A DNA stretch of 64,000 nucleotides from Flavobacterium gillisiae (GTDB lineage: Bacteria > Bacteroidota > Bacteroidia > Flavobacteriales > Flavobacteriaceae), in contig NZ_FNRD01000014.1 in assembly GCF_900107635.1 (NCBI RefSeq), positions 82,805-146,804 of the forward strand, read 5' to 3'. Made by a program: the position numbers and the translations under genes. Shown one piece after another: positions 52,167 through 60,596 of the stretch (the stretch's first letter is position 1; every line of letters begins with the position of its first letter). A model generated the notes under the pieces. That model did no database searches and had not been told where the DNA came from. It saw only the letters and a program-made list of their open reading frames with translations.

Positions 52167-53228
52167 ATGATTGATTTTTTTATCAAAGTAAAACAACAAG
52201 AATCGCAGAACTTACCTTTTGTACTCTACAAAAAGCCAGATAATATTAAAGTGGTTGGGTATTTTCAGAAAAATGACCACTTATATTTTGCTGAAAATTT
52301 TGAGGAAGCTGGTTTTGTTTTTGCTCCTTTTGTAGGCAGCCAAATGATATTGATTCCTTTTGAACAGTCAGTAAAATGGAGTGCATTGATAACTTCTGGT
52401 GAAGAAACTCCTGATTCTGAATTTACTCAATTAGAAAATAAACAAAGTCAGGAACATTTTGAATCTTTGGTGCAAAAAGGAATTGACGCTATAGGCGAGG
52501 GTGTTTTTAAAAAGGTTGTGGTTTCCAGGAAAGAAACTATCGATCTGGCTAATTTTGATTTGGTTTCAGTCTTTGAAAAATTGATTCAAAGCTACCCAAA
52601 TGCTTTTTGTTATTGTTGGTTTCACCCAAAAATAGGTTTGTGGATGGGCGCTACGCCGGAACGATTGCTTAAAGCTGATGATAAGAAGTTTTCTACTATG
52701 GCATTAGCGGGAACACAAAAAAGCCAGGGTTTAGCCGAAGCAATTTGGGAGAAAAAGGAAATGGAAGAACAACAGTTCGTCACCGACTTCATTTTAAATA
52801 ATTTAAAAGACCTGACTTCAGAAGTAGCGATATCAAGTCCTTATGCTTTAAAAGCGGGTGCTTTATTACACATTAAAACAGATATTGAAGGTGTATTAAG
52901 CGATAATTCCAATTTGAAGCAGGTGATTTCTGTTTTGCATCCTACGCCTGCGGTTTGTGGTTTACCTAAACAGGAAGCAAAGGATTTTATTTTGGAAAAT
53001 GAAGGATATGATAGAGAGTATTACACCGGTTTTCTTGGAGAATTAAATAAAGAAGCATTTAATAAAGAGACTTTAAAATCTGATTTGTATGTCAATTTAA
53101 GATGCATGAAAATCAAGGACAAGCAGGCACATTTATATATGGGTTGTGGTATCACAAAAGATAGTAATCCAGGAAAAGAGTGGAAGGAGAGCGTCAACAA
53201 ATCCATGACAATGAAGCGGGTGTTGTAA
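52167..53228 (+). CDS. Isochorismate synthase (MenF/EntC-like)
   Basis: Chorismate-binding enzyme making isochorismate for menaquinone. It has 353 residues, short for the family because the N-terminus is reduced. Family motifs in order are KVVVSRKE, WMGATPERLL, ALAGTQKS, HIKTDIEG, LHPTPAVCGLPK and YDREYYTGFLGEL, ending in RCMKI and GCGITKDSNPGKEW. No siderophore genes are near, so menaquinone is the more likely product path, supported by the upstream thioesterase gene. Confidence 0.92.
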   Translation: MIDFFIKVKQQESQNLPFVLYKKPDNIKVVGYFQKNDHLYFAENFEEAGFVFAPFVGSQMILIPFEQSVKWSALITSGEETPDSEFTQLENKQSQEHFESLVQKGIDAIGEGVFKKVVVSRKETIDLANFDLVSVFEKLIQSYPNAFCYCWFHPKIGLWMGATPERLLKADDKKFSTMALAGTQKSQGLAEAIWEKKEMEEQQFVTDFILNNLKDLTSEVAISSPYALKAGALLHIKTDIEGVLSDNSNLKQVISVLHPTPAVCGLPKQEAKDFILENEGYDREYYTGFLGELNKEAFNKETLKSDLYVNLRCMKIKDKQAHLYMGCGITKDSNPGKEWKESVNKSMTMKRVL

Positions 53229-53289
53229 GAAGAGAACTGGTTAGAGAAAAAAGAAAATAAGTAAGAAAAAGATACAAATAAATATAAAA

Positions 53290-54006
53290 ATGAAATTAGA
53301 CATATTAGCTTTCGGGGCCCATCCAGATGATGTGGAATTGGGATGTTCGGGAACCATTTTAAAAGAAATATCCTTAGGGAAGACCGTTGGTATTATTGAT
53401 TTGACTCGAGGGGAATTAGGGACTCGAGGCTCAGCCGAAATTAGAGATCAGGAAGCAAATGCTGCCGCAAAAATTCTCGGGGTTTCTGTTAGAGAAAATT
53501 TGGAGATGCGAGACGGTTTTTTTGTTAATGACGAAAAACACCAACTTGAAATTATAAAAATAATCAGGAAGTACCGACCGGATATTGTGTTATGTAATGC
53601 TATTGACGATCGTCATATTGATCACGAAAAAGGGAGTAAATTAGTTTCTAACGCTTGTTTTTTATCTGGATTGAGGAAGATAGAAACAGAACTAGACGGA
53701 GAGCTGCAGTTAGCATGGAGGCCTAAAGCCGTTTATCATTACATTCAATGGAAAAACATTGAACCTGATTTTGTCGTAGATATTACAGGATTTACAGCTG
53801 CTAAAATAGAATCGATATTAGCTTATGGTTCTCAGTTTTATGACAAGGATTCTAAAGAACCCGAGTCGCCAATTACCTCTAAAAACTTCTTAGAAAGCGT
53901 GAATTACCGCTCGCAGGACCTAGGTAGACTTGCAGGAGTAGATTTTGCGGAAGGTTTTACGGTAGAAAGATATTTGGCAGTCAATAGTTTAGGAGATTTG
54001 CTCTAA
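53290..54006 (+). CDS. bshB1: Bacillithiol biosynthesis deacetylase BshB1
   Basis: Zinc deacetylase removing acetyl from GlcNAc-malate in bacillithiol synthesis. The 238-residue LmbE-family protein has zinc motif AHPDD (residues 10-14) and the third ligand in RHIDHEKGS. Family features specific for BshB1 include TRGELGTRGSAEIRDQEA and the C-terminal segment GVDFAEGF. It lies 61 bp behind the isochorismate synthase gene on the same strand. Bacillithiol is the low-molecular-weight thiol of many Bacteroidota. Confidence 0.95.
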   Translation: MKLDILAFGAHPDDVELGCSGTILKEISLGKTVGIIDLTRGELGTRGSAEIRDQEANAAAKILGVSVRENLEMRDGFFVNDEKHQLEIIKIIRKYRPDIVLCNAIDDRHIDHEKGSKLVSNACFLSGLRKIETELDGELQLAWRPKAVYHYIQWKNIEPDFVVDITGFTAAKIESILAYGSQFYDKDSKEPESPITSKNFLESVNYRSQDLGRLAGVDFAEGFTVERYLAVNSLGDLL

Positions 54007-54080
54007 ATTTCCTGATTTTTTTGAAAAAATTATTTGCAAAAGTGAACTTATGTTGTATCTTTGCCACCGCTAAGCATTAT

Positions 54081-54156
54081 GGTGGTTGTAGCTCAGTTGG
54101 TTAGAGCATCGGTTTGTGGTACCGAGGGTCGCGGGTTCGAGCCCCGTCTTCCACCC
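54081..54156 (+). tRNA. tRNA-His (GTG anticodon)
   Basis: Cloverleaf with D stem GCTC/GAGC and anticodon stem TCGGT/ACCGA around the loop with anticodon GTG. The T arm is GCGGG-TTCGAGC-CCCGT. The extra G at -1 (54081) opposite C73 is the tRNA-His identity element. The acceptor stem has two U-U mismatches at 5-68 and 6-67 by my pairing. The CCA end is not encoded in full. A terminator follows. Confidence 0.95.
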
Positions 54157-54165
54157 AAAAGGCAA

Positions 54166-54195
54166 AAGCCTCTCAGAAATGAGAGGCTTTTTTTG
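54166..54195 (+). terminator. Terminator of tRNA-His
   Basis: The stem AAAGCCTCTC/GAGAGGCTTT is followed by TTTTT. Confidence 0.85.
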
Positions 54196-54219
54196 TGCGT
54201 TTAATTTTGAGTATTATTC

Positions 54220-55014
54220 TTATACGATAAACAAGCTTGCAATCGCAACAGCTTCGGGTCCTGTTAACGGTTCGTCATACGCTTCAGAACCAGCTGCAGC
54301 TCCAAATAGAAAAGCGGTATCATAACCTGCTTGAGAGGTAACTTCTTCTCCATTGTACACCGCCTGTGTTGCTACGGGCATACCTGCACCTCTTTCACTA
54401 CCTGTTATCCATCCTTTAAGGCCTCGAAGCCTTCTTACTTCTGATGCATGTCTAGCCTCAACAGAATGGATTCGTAATGCTGCAGTAAGTAAATCAGGTG
54501 TTGAAATTAGATTAGCGGCTTGTCCTTTGTATGCTCGTACTCCTGTATCTTCAAATGCTTGGGCAAGAGCTAGAAATTGAGCATAATTATTAAAGGGATC
54601 GAAAACACCACCCACAGTAAAGTCAAATGTTGGTTTAGAGATAGAATTAGCGCCAAGACCGTTTTGTAAAAAAGTTACATGATCTGATTCGTGTGCAGCG
54701 ATCTGCATAAACACTTTTTCTTCTCGTCCTCCTGCTGGTATTACTCCTGAATCTAAACCTAATTGGTAAAACTCATCTTCCAAATATTCTAATGTAAGTG
54801 CTAATTGCAATGCAGCAATAGGGTTTCCTGATGTACTATCTTTTACAGCTGCGGTAGCTTTTGTTGATGTTAACGCGGCAATTCCAAACGGGATTGCTGT
54901 TAATGCTGCATTTTTTCCTACCAGACCCACTTGACTAAAAATATCTCTTCGAGAGCCTTTAACGTTCATCATATTCTCTGTGGTGAACGATTCTATAAAT
55001 TTTAAAATATTCAT
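54220..55014 (-). CDS. Exported ferritin-like domain protein 2
   Basis: The 264-residue protein belongs to the Ferritin_2/dessication-related type. The N-terminus has a Tat-like motif (SRRDIFSQVG) followed by a hydrophobic stretch, so it is probably exported folded. The ferritin-like helices carry EYLEDEFYQLGL, AAHESDHVTFL, FEDTGVRAYKGQA and VEARHASEVRRLRG, with the Glu and His residues expected for a di-metal site. It lies 17 bp downstream of its paralog (55032-55811). Role uncertain; metal storage or stress protection is plausible. Confidence 0.82.
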   Translation of the reverse strand: MNILKFIESFTTENMMNVKGSRRDIFSQVGLVGKNAALTAIPFGIAALTSTKATAAVKDSTSGNPIAALQLALTLEYLEDEFYQLGLDSGVIPAGGREEKVFMQIAAHESDHVTFLQNGLGANSISKPTFDFTVGGVFDPFNNYAQFLALAQAFEDTGVRAYKGQAANLISTPDLLTAALRIHSVEARHASEVRRLRGLKGWITGSERGAGMPVATQAVYNGEEVTSQAGYDTAFLFGAAAGSEAYDEPLTGPEAVAIASLFIV

Positions 55015-55031
55015 AATGTTAAGGTTTAAGG

Positions 55032-55811
55032 TTATGGTAAGTATTTTGCGGTAAAAGGAGTAGTGATAAAAGTAGCTGCGATTAAAGCTACCTCCGATGG
55101 ATTTTTACTCACATCAAGACCTGTAGTCATATCTATCACATCATCCCCAGCAAAATCAGCTGAGTTAGGATTAATTAAGCTTCTAATGGCTGAAGCGTGT
55201 CTCGCTTCGACAGATACTATTTTTCCTGCTAATAATAAATAATCGGGATTGGATAGTAATCTACCAGCACCATTGTAAGCAGCAACTCCAGTGTCTTCTA
55301 GTGCTTTTGCAGTTGCTAAAACCTGATCTCTATTATTGAAATTTAAATTACCATAAGCAAATGAAAGGTCTGGCAACAATTGATGTTTCGGGTTTGGTAA
55401 GCCGGAAGTCAATGCAGTTTTGAAAAATTCACGATGAATCACTTCATGGTGATACAGATCGGTTAGCACTTCTTTTTCGATATCATTAAAAGTAGAAGAA
55501 AAACCTGAAGCATTTACTACTTTAGTATAAAAGTCGGCTTCCAGTTGTTCTAATGCATAAGCGTAGGTCAATACGCCAAAATCATTTCCTCCTAGATCAA
55601 AGATGCCGTTTTTAACACCGGGGAAATGTCCATTATTTCCCATTTTAGCTGTGTTGTTAAAAGAACCATTTAGCTCTGTTTTTTCATCATAACTGCATCC
55701 AGCCAGAAATAGTCCTGTTCCGGCTACTGCCATTCCACTTAATTTAAGAAACTCACGTCGGCCTTTGAGGGACGAGGAGCTCACTTCATGAATTTTTACT
55801 TCATTTTTCAT
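55032..55811 (-). CDS. Exported ferritin-like domain lipoprotein 1
   Basis: The 259-residue protein has a clear twin-arginine signal (GRREFLKLSG) and a lipobox (LAGC). The ferritin-like fold carries ALEQLEADFYTKVV, YHHEVIHREFF, LEDTGVAAYNGAG and VSVEARHASAIRSL. It is paralogous to the following gene, sharing the order of Glu/His motifs, and forms a two-gene unit with it. The Tat signal suggests that cofactor or metal is loaded in the cytoplasm before export. Confidence 0.85.
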   Translation of the reverse strand: MKNEVKIHEVSSSSLKGRREFLKLSGMAVAGTGLFLAGCSYDEKTELNGSFNNTAKMGNNGHFPGVKNGIFDLGGNDFGVLTYAYALEQLEADFYTKVVNASGFSSTFNDIEKEVLTDLYHHEVIHREFFKTALTSGLPNPKHQLLPDLSFAYGNLNFNNRDQVLATAKALEDTGVAAYNGAGRLLSNPDYLLLAGKIVSVEARHASAIRSLINPNSADFAGDDVIDMTTGLDVSKNPSEVALIAATFITTPFTAKYLP

Positions 55812-56380
55812 AATTAAACAATTAAAAGTTAAAAATAATCAGTAACCATTATTTAATTAAGGATATGGGAGGTTTGGGGAGCTATTTAATAATTTATTTT
55901 TTGTTGGGGCCGCAATTTATAATGCAGCGGTTAGTATATAGTTTCATTTAGGAGAAAACGTAAATCATGCAAGTTTGGGGATGTGACAGTGAATCAATTT
56001 CTTTCTAATTCTTAAATACGAGGGGGAATTGTACTTATATTTCTAAAGATCATTTGAAATTCAAAACCAATCAAATTTACATGATATTTTTTATAAATCG
56101 AAGCTATTAATGAAACTTAATATTCTGTTTAACAACTATTTAACAAATTGTTTATTGGTTCTATTAAAAATGTAATTTTTGTATTACTTTTTTATTTTCA
56201 CTTTCGATTTTGGTAAGTACTTCTTGTAATCTAATCTTATTGTAAAAGTTTATTATGGTTAGGAGAATAAATAATCTTATAATCGACTTTTATTCATCAT
56301 AATGAATAATATATTTATAAAACGGGTATGGTATAATTTTGTTGAATTGCAAATGAAGTGTGTGAAAAGGGATTAAAATA
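55812..56380. other. Long gene-free intergenic region
   Basis: About 570 bp upstream of the ferritin-like pair. It is AT-rich; I see no plausible ORF, RNA gene or repeat. It may hold regulatory sites for the ferritin-like operon, but none is recognisable. Confidence 0.45.
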
Positions 56381-56412
56381 AAAAGAGCTTTGAAGTAATT
56401 CAAAGCTCTTTT
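56381..56412 (-). terminator. Terminator of the M28 peptidase gene
   Basis: The stem AAAAGAGCTTTGAA/TTCAAAGCTCTTTT is followed by T-rich sequence on the minus strand. Confidence 0.8.
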
Positions 56413-56472
56413 TATTTTGCATCAGGAACTAGTCCTCTGCAACGATACGGGAAGCGCGGAGCTGCCCAAATT

Positions 56473-57489
56473 TTATTTTTTATCTACAACAGGTCTGTTT
56501 TCTCGATTAGCTAATTCCCAAGCCATAGTAAAAGCCAGTTGGGCTCTCTTTGCCAATGCATCGTATTCGATTTTATCAGGTGTATCTGTTTTTTTATGGT
56601 AATCAGCATGAACACCATTAAATATAAAAACAGAAGGAACTCCATGCTTTGCAAAGTTATAATGATCAGAACGCTCATAAAAGTGATTAGGGTCAGCTAG
56701 GTCATTGTATTTATAGTCCAGCTCCATTTGAACGTATTTTTTATTTGCATCTGTAGTGATGTTGTCTAAATCAGTTGACAGACGGTCTGCACCGATAACG
56801 TACACGTAGTTATTTGAATTAGCATGTGCTTCGTCGCGACGACCTATCATATCGATATTGATATCGGTAATGGTATTCTCCATAGGGAATAAAGGATTTG
56901 CCGAATAATAGCTAGAACCTAATAAACCGTGCTCTTCGCCTGTTACATGTAAAAACAGAATAGAACGTTTAGGGCCGTGTCCTTCTTTTTTTGCTTTTTG
57001 GAATGCTTCGGCAATTTCAAGTAATGCAACGGTTCCAGAACCATCGTCATCAGCGCCATTATAGACATCGCCATTTTTTACTCCCACATGATCGTAATGT
57101 GCAGATATGACCAAGATTTCGTTAGGCTTCTCTGAACCTTCAATAAAGGCCCAAATGTTCTCAGAATCGGGTAGGTTCTCATTTCGCTTAGCGTTTAAAA
57201 ATGCAGCAGGGACTTTTTGGTAAAAGCTGCTAGCTGCTTTAGGGAAAGAAATGCCATTTTTTTTATATTGATTGATAAGGTAAGTTCCTGCTCTTTTTTG
57301 TCCTGCAGAACCAGTTTCCCGGCCTTCCATTCCGTCTGCTGCCACAATGTAAAGATGTGTTTTTAGCTCGTTAGCAGTAATCGTATTCATATATTTTGTA
57401 GGATCAGAATTATCAGCTGATTCCGTAATTTTTGTACTACTACAGGATAGTGTAGTGGCTAGCACAAATAAGGCAATAATTTTTTTCAT
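56473..57489 (-). CDS. M28-family zinc aminopeptidase, lipoprotein
   Basis: The 338-residue envelope lipoprotein has lipobox TLSC (Cys16). Co-catalytic zinc motifs in order are SAHYDHVG, NGADDDGSGT, GEEHGLLGSSYY, NIDMIGRRD and a final His in HADYHKKTDT, the M28 layout. It removes N-terminal residues from peptides outside the cytoplasm. It is alone, with its own terminator. Confidence 0.94.
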   Translation of the reverse strand: MKKIIALFVLATTLSCSSTKITESADNSDPTKYMNTITANELKTHLYIVAADGMEGRETGSAGQKRAGTYLINQYKKNGISFPKAASSFYQKVPAAFLNAKRNENLPDSENIWAFIEGSEKPNEILVISAHYDHVGVKNGDVYNGADDDGSGTVALLEIAEAFQKAKKEGHGPKRSILFLHVTGEEHGLLGSSYYSANPLFPMENTITDINIDMIGRRDEAHANSNNYVYVIGADRLSTDLDNITTDANKKYVQMELDYKYNDLADPNHFYERSDHYNFAKHGVPSVFIFNGVHADYHKKTDTPDKIEYDALAKRAQLAFTMAWELANRENRPVVDKK

Positions 57490-57713
57490 TTAGAGGTTCT
57501 TTTAGATTGATGACAGTGTAAAATGCAAATAGTGTACAATTTGTTAAAACTATATAGTCTATTATTGATCCTAAAGGCATGTTGTGGTCAAATTTCCCAG
57601 TTTTAATTAAAGGTTTTTTAAGGTTTTCCAAAAAGTATTTTCAATAAAATCCTCTTCGAGTATAGCATTAGTACAAATTGAGCTCTAATAGTTACATGCT
57701 TTGGGATACTATA

Positions 57714-58487
57714 TTATTTTTTTAAAACCTCATTCAGGAAAATTTTCAAATGTTCGAATGAACGTCTTGCCGCAATGGCATTATAAGCTGCCCCTTTTGA
57801 ATTATCATTTCCATATTCCGGATTGGTAAAACCGTGAACTGCATTTGCATAATAAATCATTTGCCAATCCGCTTTTGTGTCACGCATTTCCTGTTGAAAT
57901 GCTGTAATTTCTGCTGCAGATACATAAGGATCGTCAGCTCCATGACAAACTAAAACTTTAGTGGTGATTTCTTCAGTAGGTCTTGTTTTGTCTCTACCTA
58001 AGCCACCATGAAAGGAAACTACTCCTTTTACATTTAGATGCCCACGAGCGGCTTCAAGTACTCCTGTTCCGCCAAAGCAATATCCAATAACTACAATATT
58101 ATCTGGATTAGCACCAGCCTTAATCAATTGTTCCAAGGCTAATGAAATTCTTGTTTGATATTCCTTATAATTCGTTTTATAATAACCAGATTTTTGACCC
58201 GCTTCTGCATTATCTTTTGGATAATTTCCCTCTCCGTAAATATCTGCTATGAAAGCGTGATACCCCAAATTTGCTAATTCTCCTGCAATATCCTTTGACG
58301 CTTTGTCAATTCCATGCCAAGCTGGAAGAATCAAAATCCCAGGTTTTTGAGCGCTTTTCTTTGTAGGTTTAATTTTAAAACCGTTTAAAATCTTGCTTCC
58401 GTCATTATAAGCAACTGCTTTTAGTTGGCCAAAAGAGGCGTTTGAGTAGATAAGTACTCCTAAAATAAAATATTTTAAATTTTTCAT
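57714..58487 (-). CDS. Exported dienelactone-hydrolase-family protein
   Basis: The 257-residue alpha/beta hydrolase has signal peptide MKNLKYFILGVLIYSNASFG. The nucleophile is a cysteine in VIGYCFGGTG, as in dienelactone hydrolases, with the Asp in GADDPYVS and the His in AVHGFTNPE. Despite the name, most family members act on unknown esters; no chlorocatechol pathway is nearby. It is a single gene. Confidence 0.9.
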   Translation of the reverse strand: MKNLKYFILGVLIYSNASFGQLKAVAYNDGSKILNGFKIKPTKKSAQKPGILILPAWHGIDKASKDIAGELANLGYHAFIADIYGEGNYPKDNAEAGQKSGYYKTNYKEYQTRISLALEQLIKAGANPDNIVVIGYCFGGTGVLEAARGHLNVKGVVSFHGGLGRDKTRPTEEITTKVLVCHGADDPYVSAAEITAFQQEMRDTKADWQMIYYANAVHGFTNPEYGNDNSKGAAYNAIAARRSFEHLKIFLNEVLKK

Positions 58488-58618
58488 CGTGTGTTATTTG
58501 TTTATACAAATATCAGAAATAAAAATAAAAATTTAGCGCAACACTATAGAATATATTTATTGCGGTATTTCTTTATTTTAGAAAAGAAGTAAATCCCAAC
58601 TGTTTTAGCTATACGATA

Positions 58619-59071
58619 TTACAACGAAATATTCCTCTTAAAAGCACAACCCAATTCAATCATCGAATCTGTTTTAGCAATTCCTTGAATGGTGTCAATT
58701 TTTTCGTAGAGCAATTTTCTCATGTGTTCGTGATCGCGTGCAATCATTTTTATATATAAGGTATAAGAGCCGGTGATGTAATAACACTCTGTCACCTCAG
58801 GTATTTTTTTAAGTTCATCTATAATCCTGCTTGAATCTTCATCTTTATTCAGTGTAATTCCGGTGAAAGCACCCCAGTCGTAGCCGATTTTTTTTTCGTT
58901 GATTATGGGTTTTATTCCTGTAATGATTCCTTGCTCCATCATGCGATTGATTCGCTGGTGAACCATAGTATTAGATATTTTTAATGTCGCAGCAATTGCA
59001 GAGTACGCCATACGACCATCTTTTTCTAATTCCTTAATAATATTAATATCGAATTCATCTAGTATGTCCAT
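58619..59071 (-). CDS. Lrp/AsnC-family transcriptional regulator
   Basis: The 150-residue feast/famine regulator has a helix-turn-helix at about 8-60 (INIIKELEKDGRMAYSAIAA, then SNTMVHQRINRMMEQGII) and an amino-acid-binding RAM domain at about 70-145 (VTECYYITGSYTLYIKMIARD). It is divergent from rocD-arginase, so it probably controls arginine/ornithine breakdown. Candidate sites are the repeated TGACTTTTTAA words at 59170-59211. Confidence 0.92.
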   Translation of the reverse strand: MDILDEFDINIIKELEKDGRMAYSAIAATLKISNTMVHQRINRMMEQGIITGIKPIINEKKIGYDWGAFTGITLNKDEDSSRIIDELKKIPEVTECYYITGSYTLYIKMIARDHEHMRKLLYEKIDTIQGIAKTDSMIELGCAFKRNISL

Positions 59072-59169
59072 GAAATTTATTTTAAATTAAAATGCGTAAC
59101 TTTATTAGCTATAAAAGTAATTGTTTTTTTTCTTTTACCGTTATAAACGCAAGTATATTTTATAAAATA

Positions 59170-59228
59170 TGACTTTTTAAAACACGTTTATTAAGATAAT
59201 TGACTTTTTAATATAAAAAATAAGTCAA
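59170..59228. promoter_or_regulatory. Repeated candidate Lrp-type sites
   Basis: TGACTTTTTAA occurs twice in the same orientation (59170-59180 and 59201-59211), 31 bp apart, near three helical turns. An inverted relative, TTGACTTAT on the minus strand, lies at 59220-59228. They stand between the divergent Lrp/AsnC gene and the rocD promoter. Confidence 0.45.
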
Positions 59229-59243
59229 AAACATCTATTTTTA

Positions 59244-59273
59244 TTGTGAAAGTAAAAAATATTTGTATTTTTG
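59244..59273 (+). promoter_or_regulatory. Promoter of rocD-arginase
   Basis: TTG at 59244-59246, 19 bp, then TATTTTTG at 59266-59273. It is 30 bp upstream of the ATG at 59304. Confidence 0.6.
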
Positions 59274-59303
59274 TATTCTAAGCATTAAAAAAAACAATAT
59301 ATC

Positions 59304-60587
59304 ATGGAACAAACACATCAAGGACTTTCTTCTAAGTCAGAAGCGTTAATAGAAAAAGAAAATAAATATGGAGCCCATAATTATCATCCATTACCGGTAG
59401 TTCTTGACAGAGGAGAAGGGGTTTTTGTTTGGGATGTAGATGGTAAAAAATATTATGATTTTTTGTCGGCCTATTCTGCAGTAAATCAAGGTCATTGTCA
59501 TCCAAAAATTGTTGGAGCAATGGTAAAACAAGCGCAAACATTGACATTAACTTCTCGTGCTTTTCACAATGACCAATTGGGCGTTTTTGAAGAGTATGTG
59601 ACTAAATATTTTGGTTTTGACAAAGTATTACCAATGAATACAGGTGCTGAAGCTGTTGAAACGGCTTTGAAGATTTGTAGAAAATGGTCTTATGAGGTAA
59701 AAGGAATTCCTGAAAACCAAGCACAAATTATCGTTTGTGAAAATAATTTCCATGGAAGAACAACGACTATTATTTCGTTTTCAAATGACGAAAATGCACG
59801 TAAAAACTTTGGTCCTTTCACAGAAGGTTTTATCAAAATCCCATATGATGATACAGATGCGTTAGAAGCAGCTTTAAAATCAAGCCCAAATATAGCTGGT
59901 TTCTTAGTAGAGCCAATTCAAGGTGAAGCAGGAGTTTATGTTCCTACCGAAGGCTATTTGGCGAAAGCCAAAGCACTTTGTGAAGCGCATAACGTATTGT
60001 TCATTGCTGATGAAGTACAAACTGGAATAGCGCGTACTGGTAGATTATTAGCTACTTGTGGAAATTGTTCTTGTACTAAAGGATGTGAAAATACGCCAGA
60101 AGTAAAACCAGATATCCTTATTTTAGGAAAAGCAATTTCAGGAGGAGTATATCCAGTTTCTGCCGTATTGGCAAATGATGGAATTATGAATGTAATTAAA
60201 CCAGGTCAACATGGTTCTACTTTTGGTGGAAACCCAGTAGCTGCGGCTGTTGCTGTTGCGGCTCTTGAAGTAGTTCGTGACGAAAAATTATCAGAAAACG
60301 CAGAACGTCTCGGAATAATATTGAGAAAAGGACTAAACGAAATCGCTTCAAGAAATTCATTAATTAGTTTAGTGAGAGGAAAAGGATTGTTGAATGCAAT
60401 CGTAATCGATTGTGATGAAGAGTCTGATTTAGCTTGGCAAATTTGTTTGAAATTTAGAGACTACGGATTGTTAGCTAAACCAACTCACGGGAATAAAATT
60501 AGATTTGCTCCGCCATTAGTAATTACGGAAGCTCAAATTCAAGACTGTCTTGCTATTATTGAAAAAGCACTTAACGATTTCAAATAA
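59304..60587 (+). CDS. rocD: Ornithine-oxo-acid aminotransferase with Cys-rich insertion
   Basis: PLP enzyme converting ornithine and 2-oxoglutarate to glutamate semialdehyde and glutamate. The 427-residue class-III aminotransferase has MNTGAEAVETALK, FIADEVQTGIARTG and PLP lysine K276 in LILGKAISGG. A short insertion just before the PLP lysine carries four cysteines, C252, C255, C257 and C261 (CGNCSCTKGC), not found in classical RocD. It is 9 bp ahead of the arginase gene, so the operon converts arginine to glutamate semialdehyde. It is probably controlled by the divergent Lrp/AsnC regulator. Confidence 0.95.
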   Translation: MEQTHQGLSSKSEALIEKENKYGAHNYHPLPVVLDRGEGVFVWDVDGKKYYDFLSAYSAVNQGHCHPKIVGAMVKQAQTLTLTSRAFHNDQLGVFEEYVTKYFGFDKVLPMNTGAEAVETALKICRKWSYEVKGIPENQAQIIVCENNFHGRTTTIISFSNDENARKNFGPFTEGFIKIPYDDTDALEAALKSSPNIAGFLVEPIQGEAGVYVPTEGYLAKAKALCEAHNVLFIADEVQTGIARTGRLLATCGNCSCTKGCENTPEVKPDILILGKAISGGVYPVSAVLANDGIMNVIKPGQHGSTFGGNPVAAAVAVAALEVVRDEKLSENAERLGIILRKGLNEIASRNSLISLVRGKGLLNAIVIDCDEESDLAWQICLKFRDYGLLAKPTHGNKIRFAPPLVITEAQIQDCLAIIEKALNDFK

Positions 60588-60596
60588 AATTTTGTT

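Noticed and set aside
52167..53228. Siderophore (enterobactin-type) locus around the isochorismate synthase
   Set aside because: No other siderophore synthesis or uptake genes are nearby; the adjacent hotdog thioesterase fits menaquinone synthesis better.
57440..57631. 63-codon ORF overlapping the M28 peptidase start
   Set aside because: It overlaps the signal-peptide region of the peptidase in another frame and covers its promoter area.
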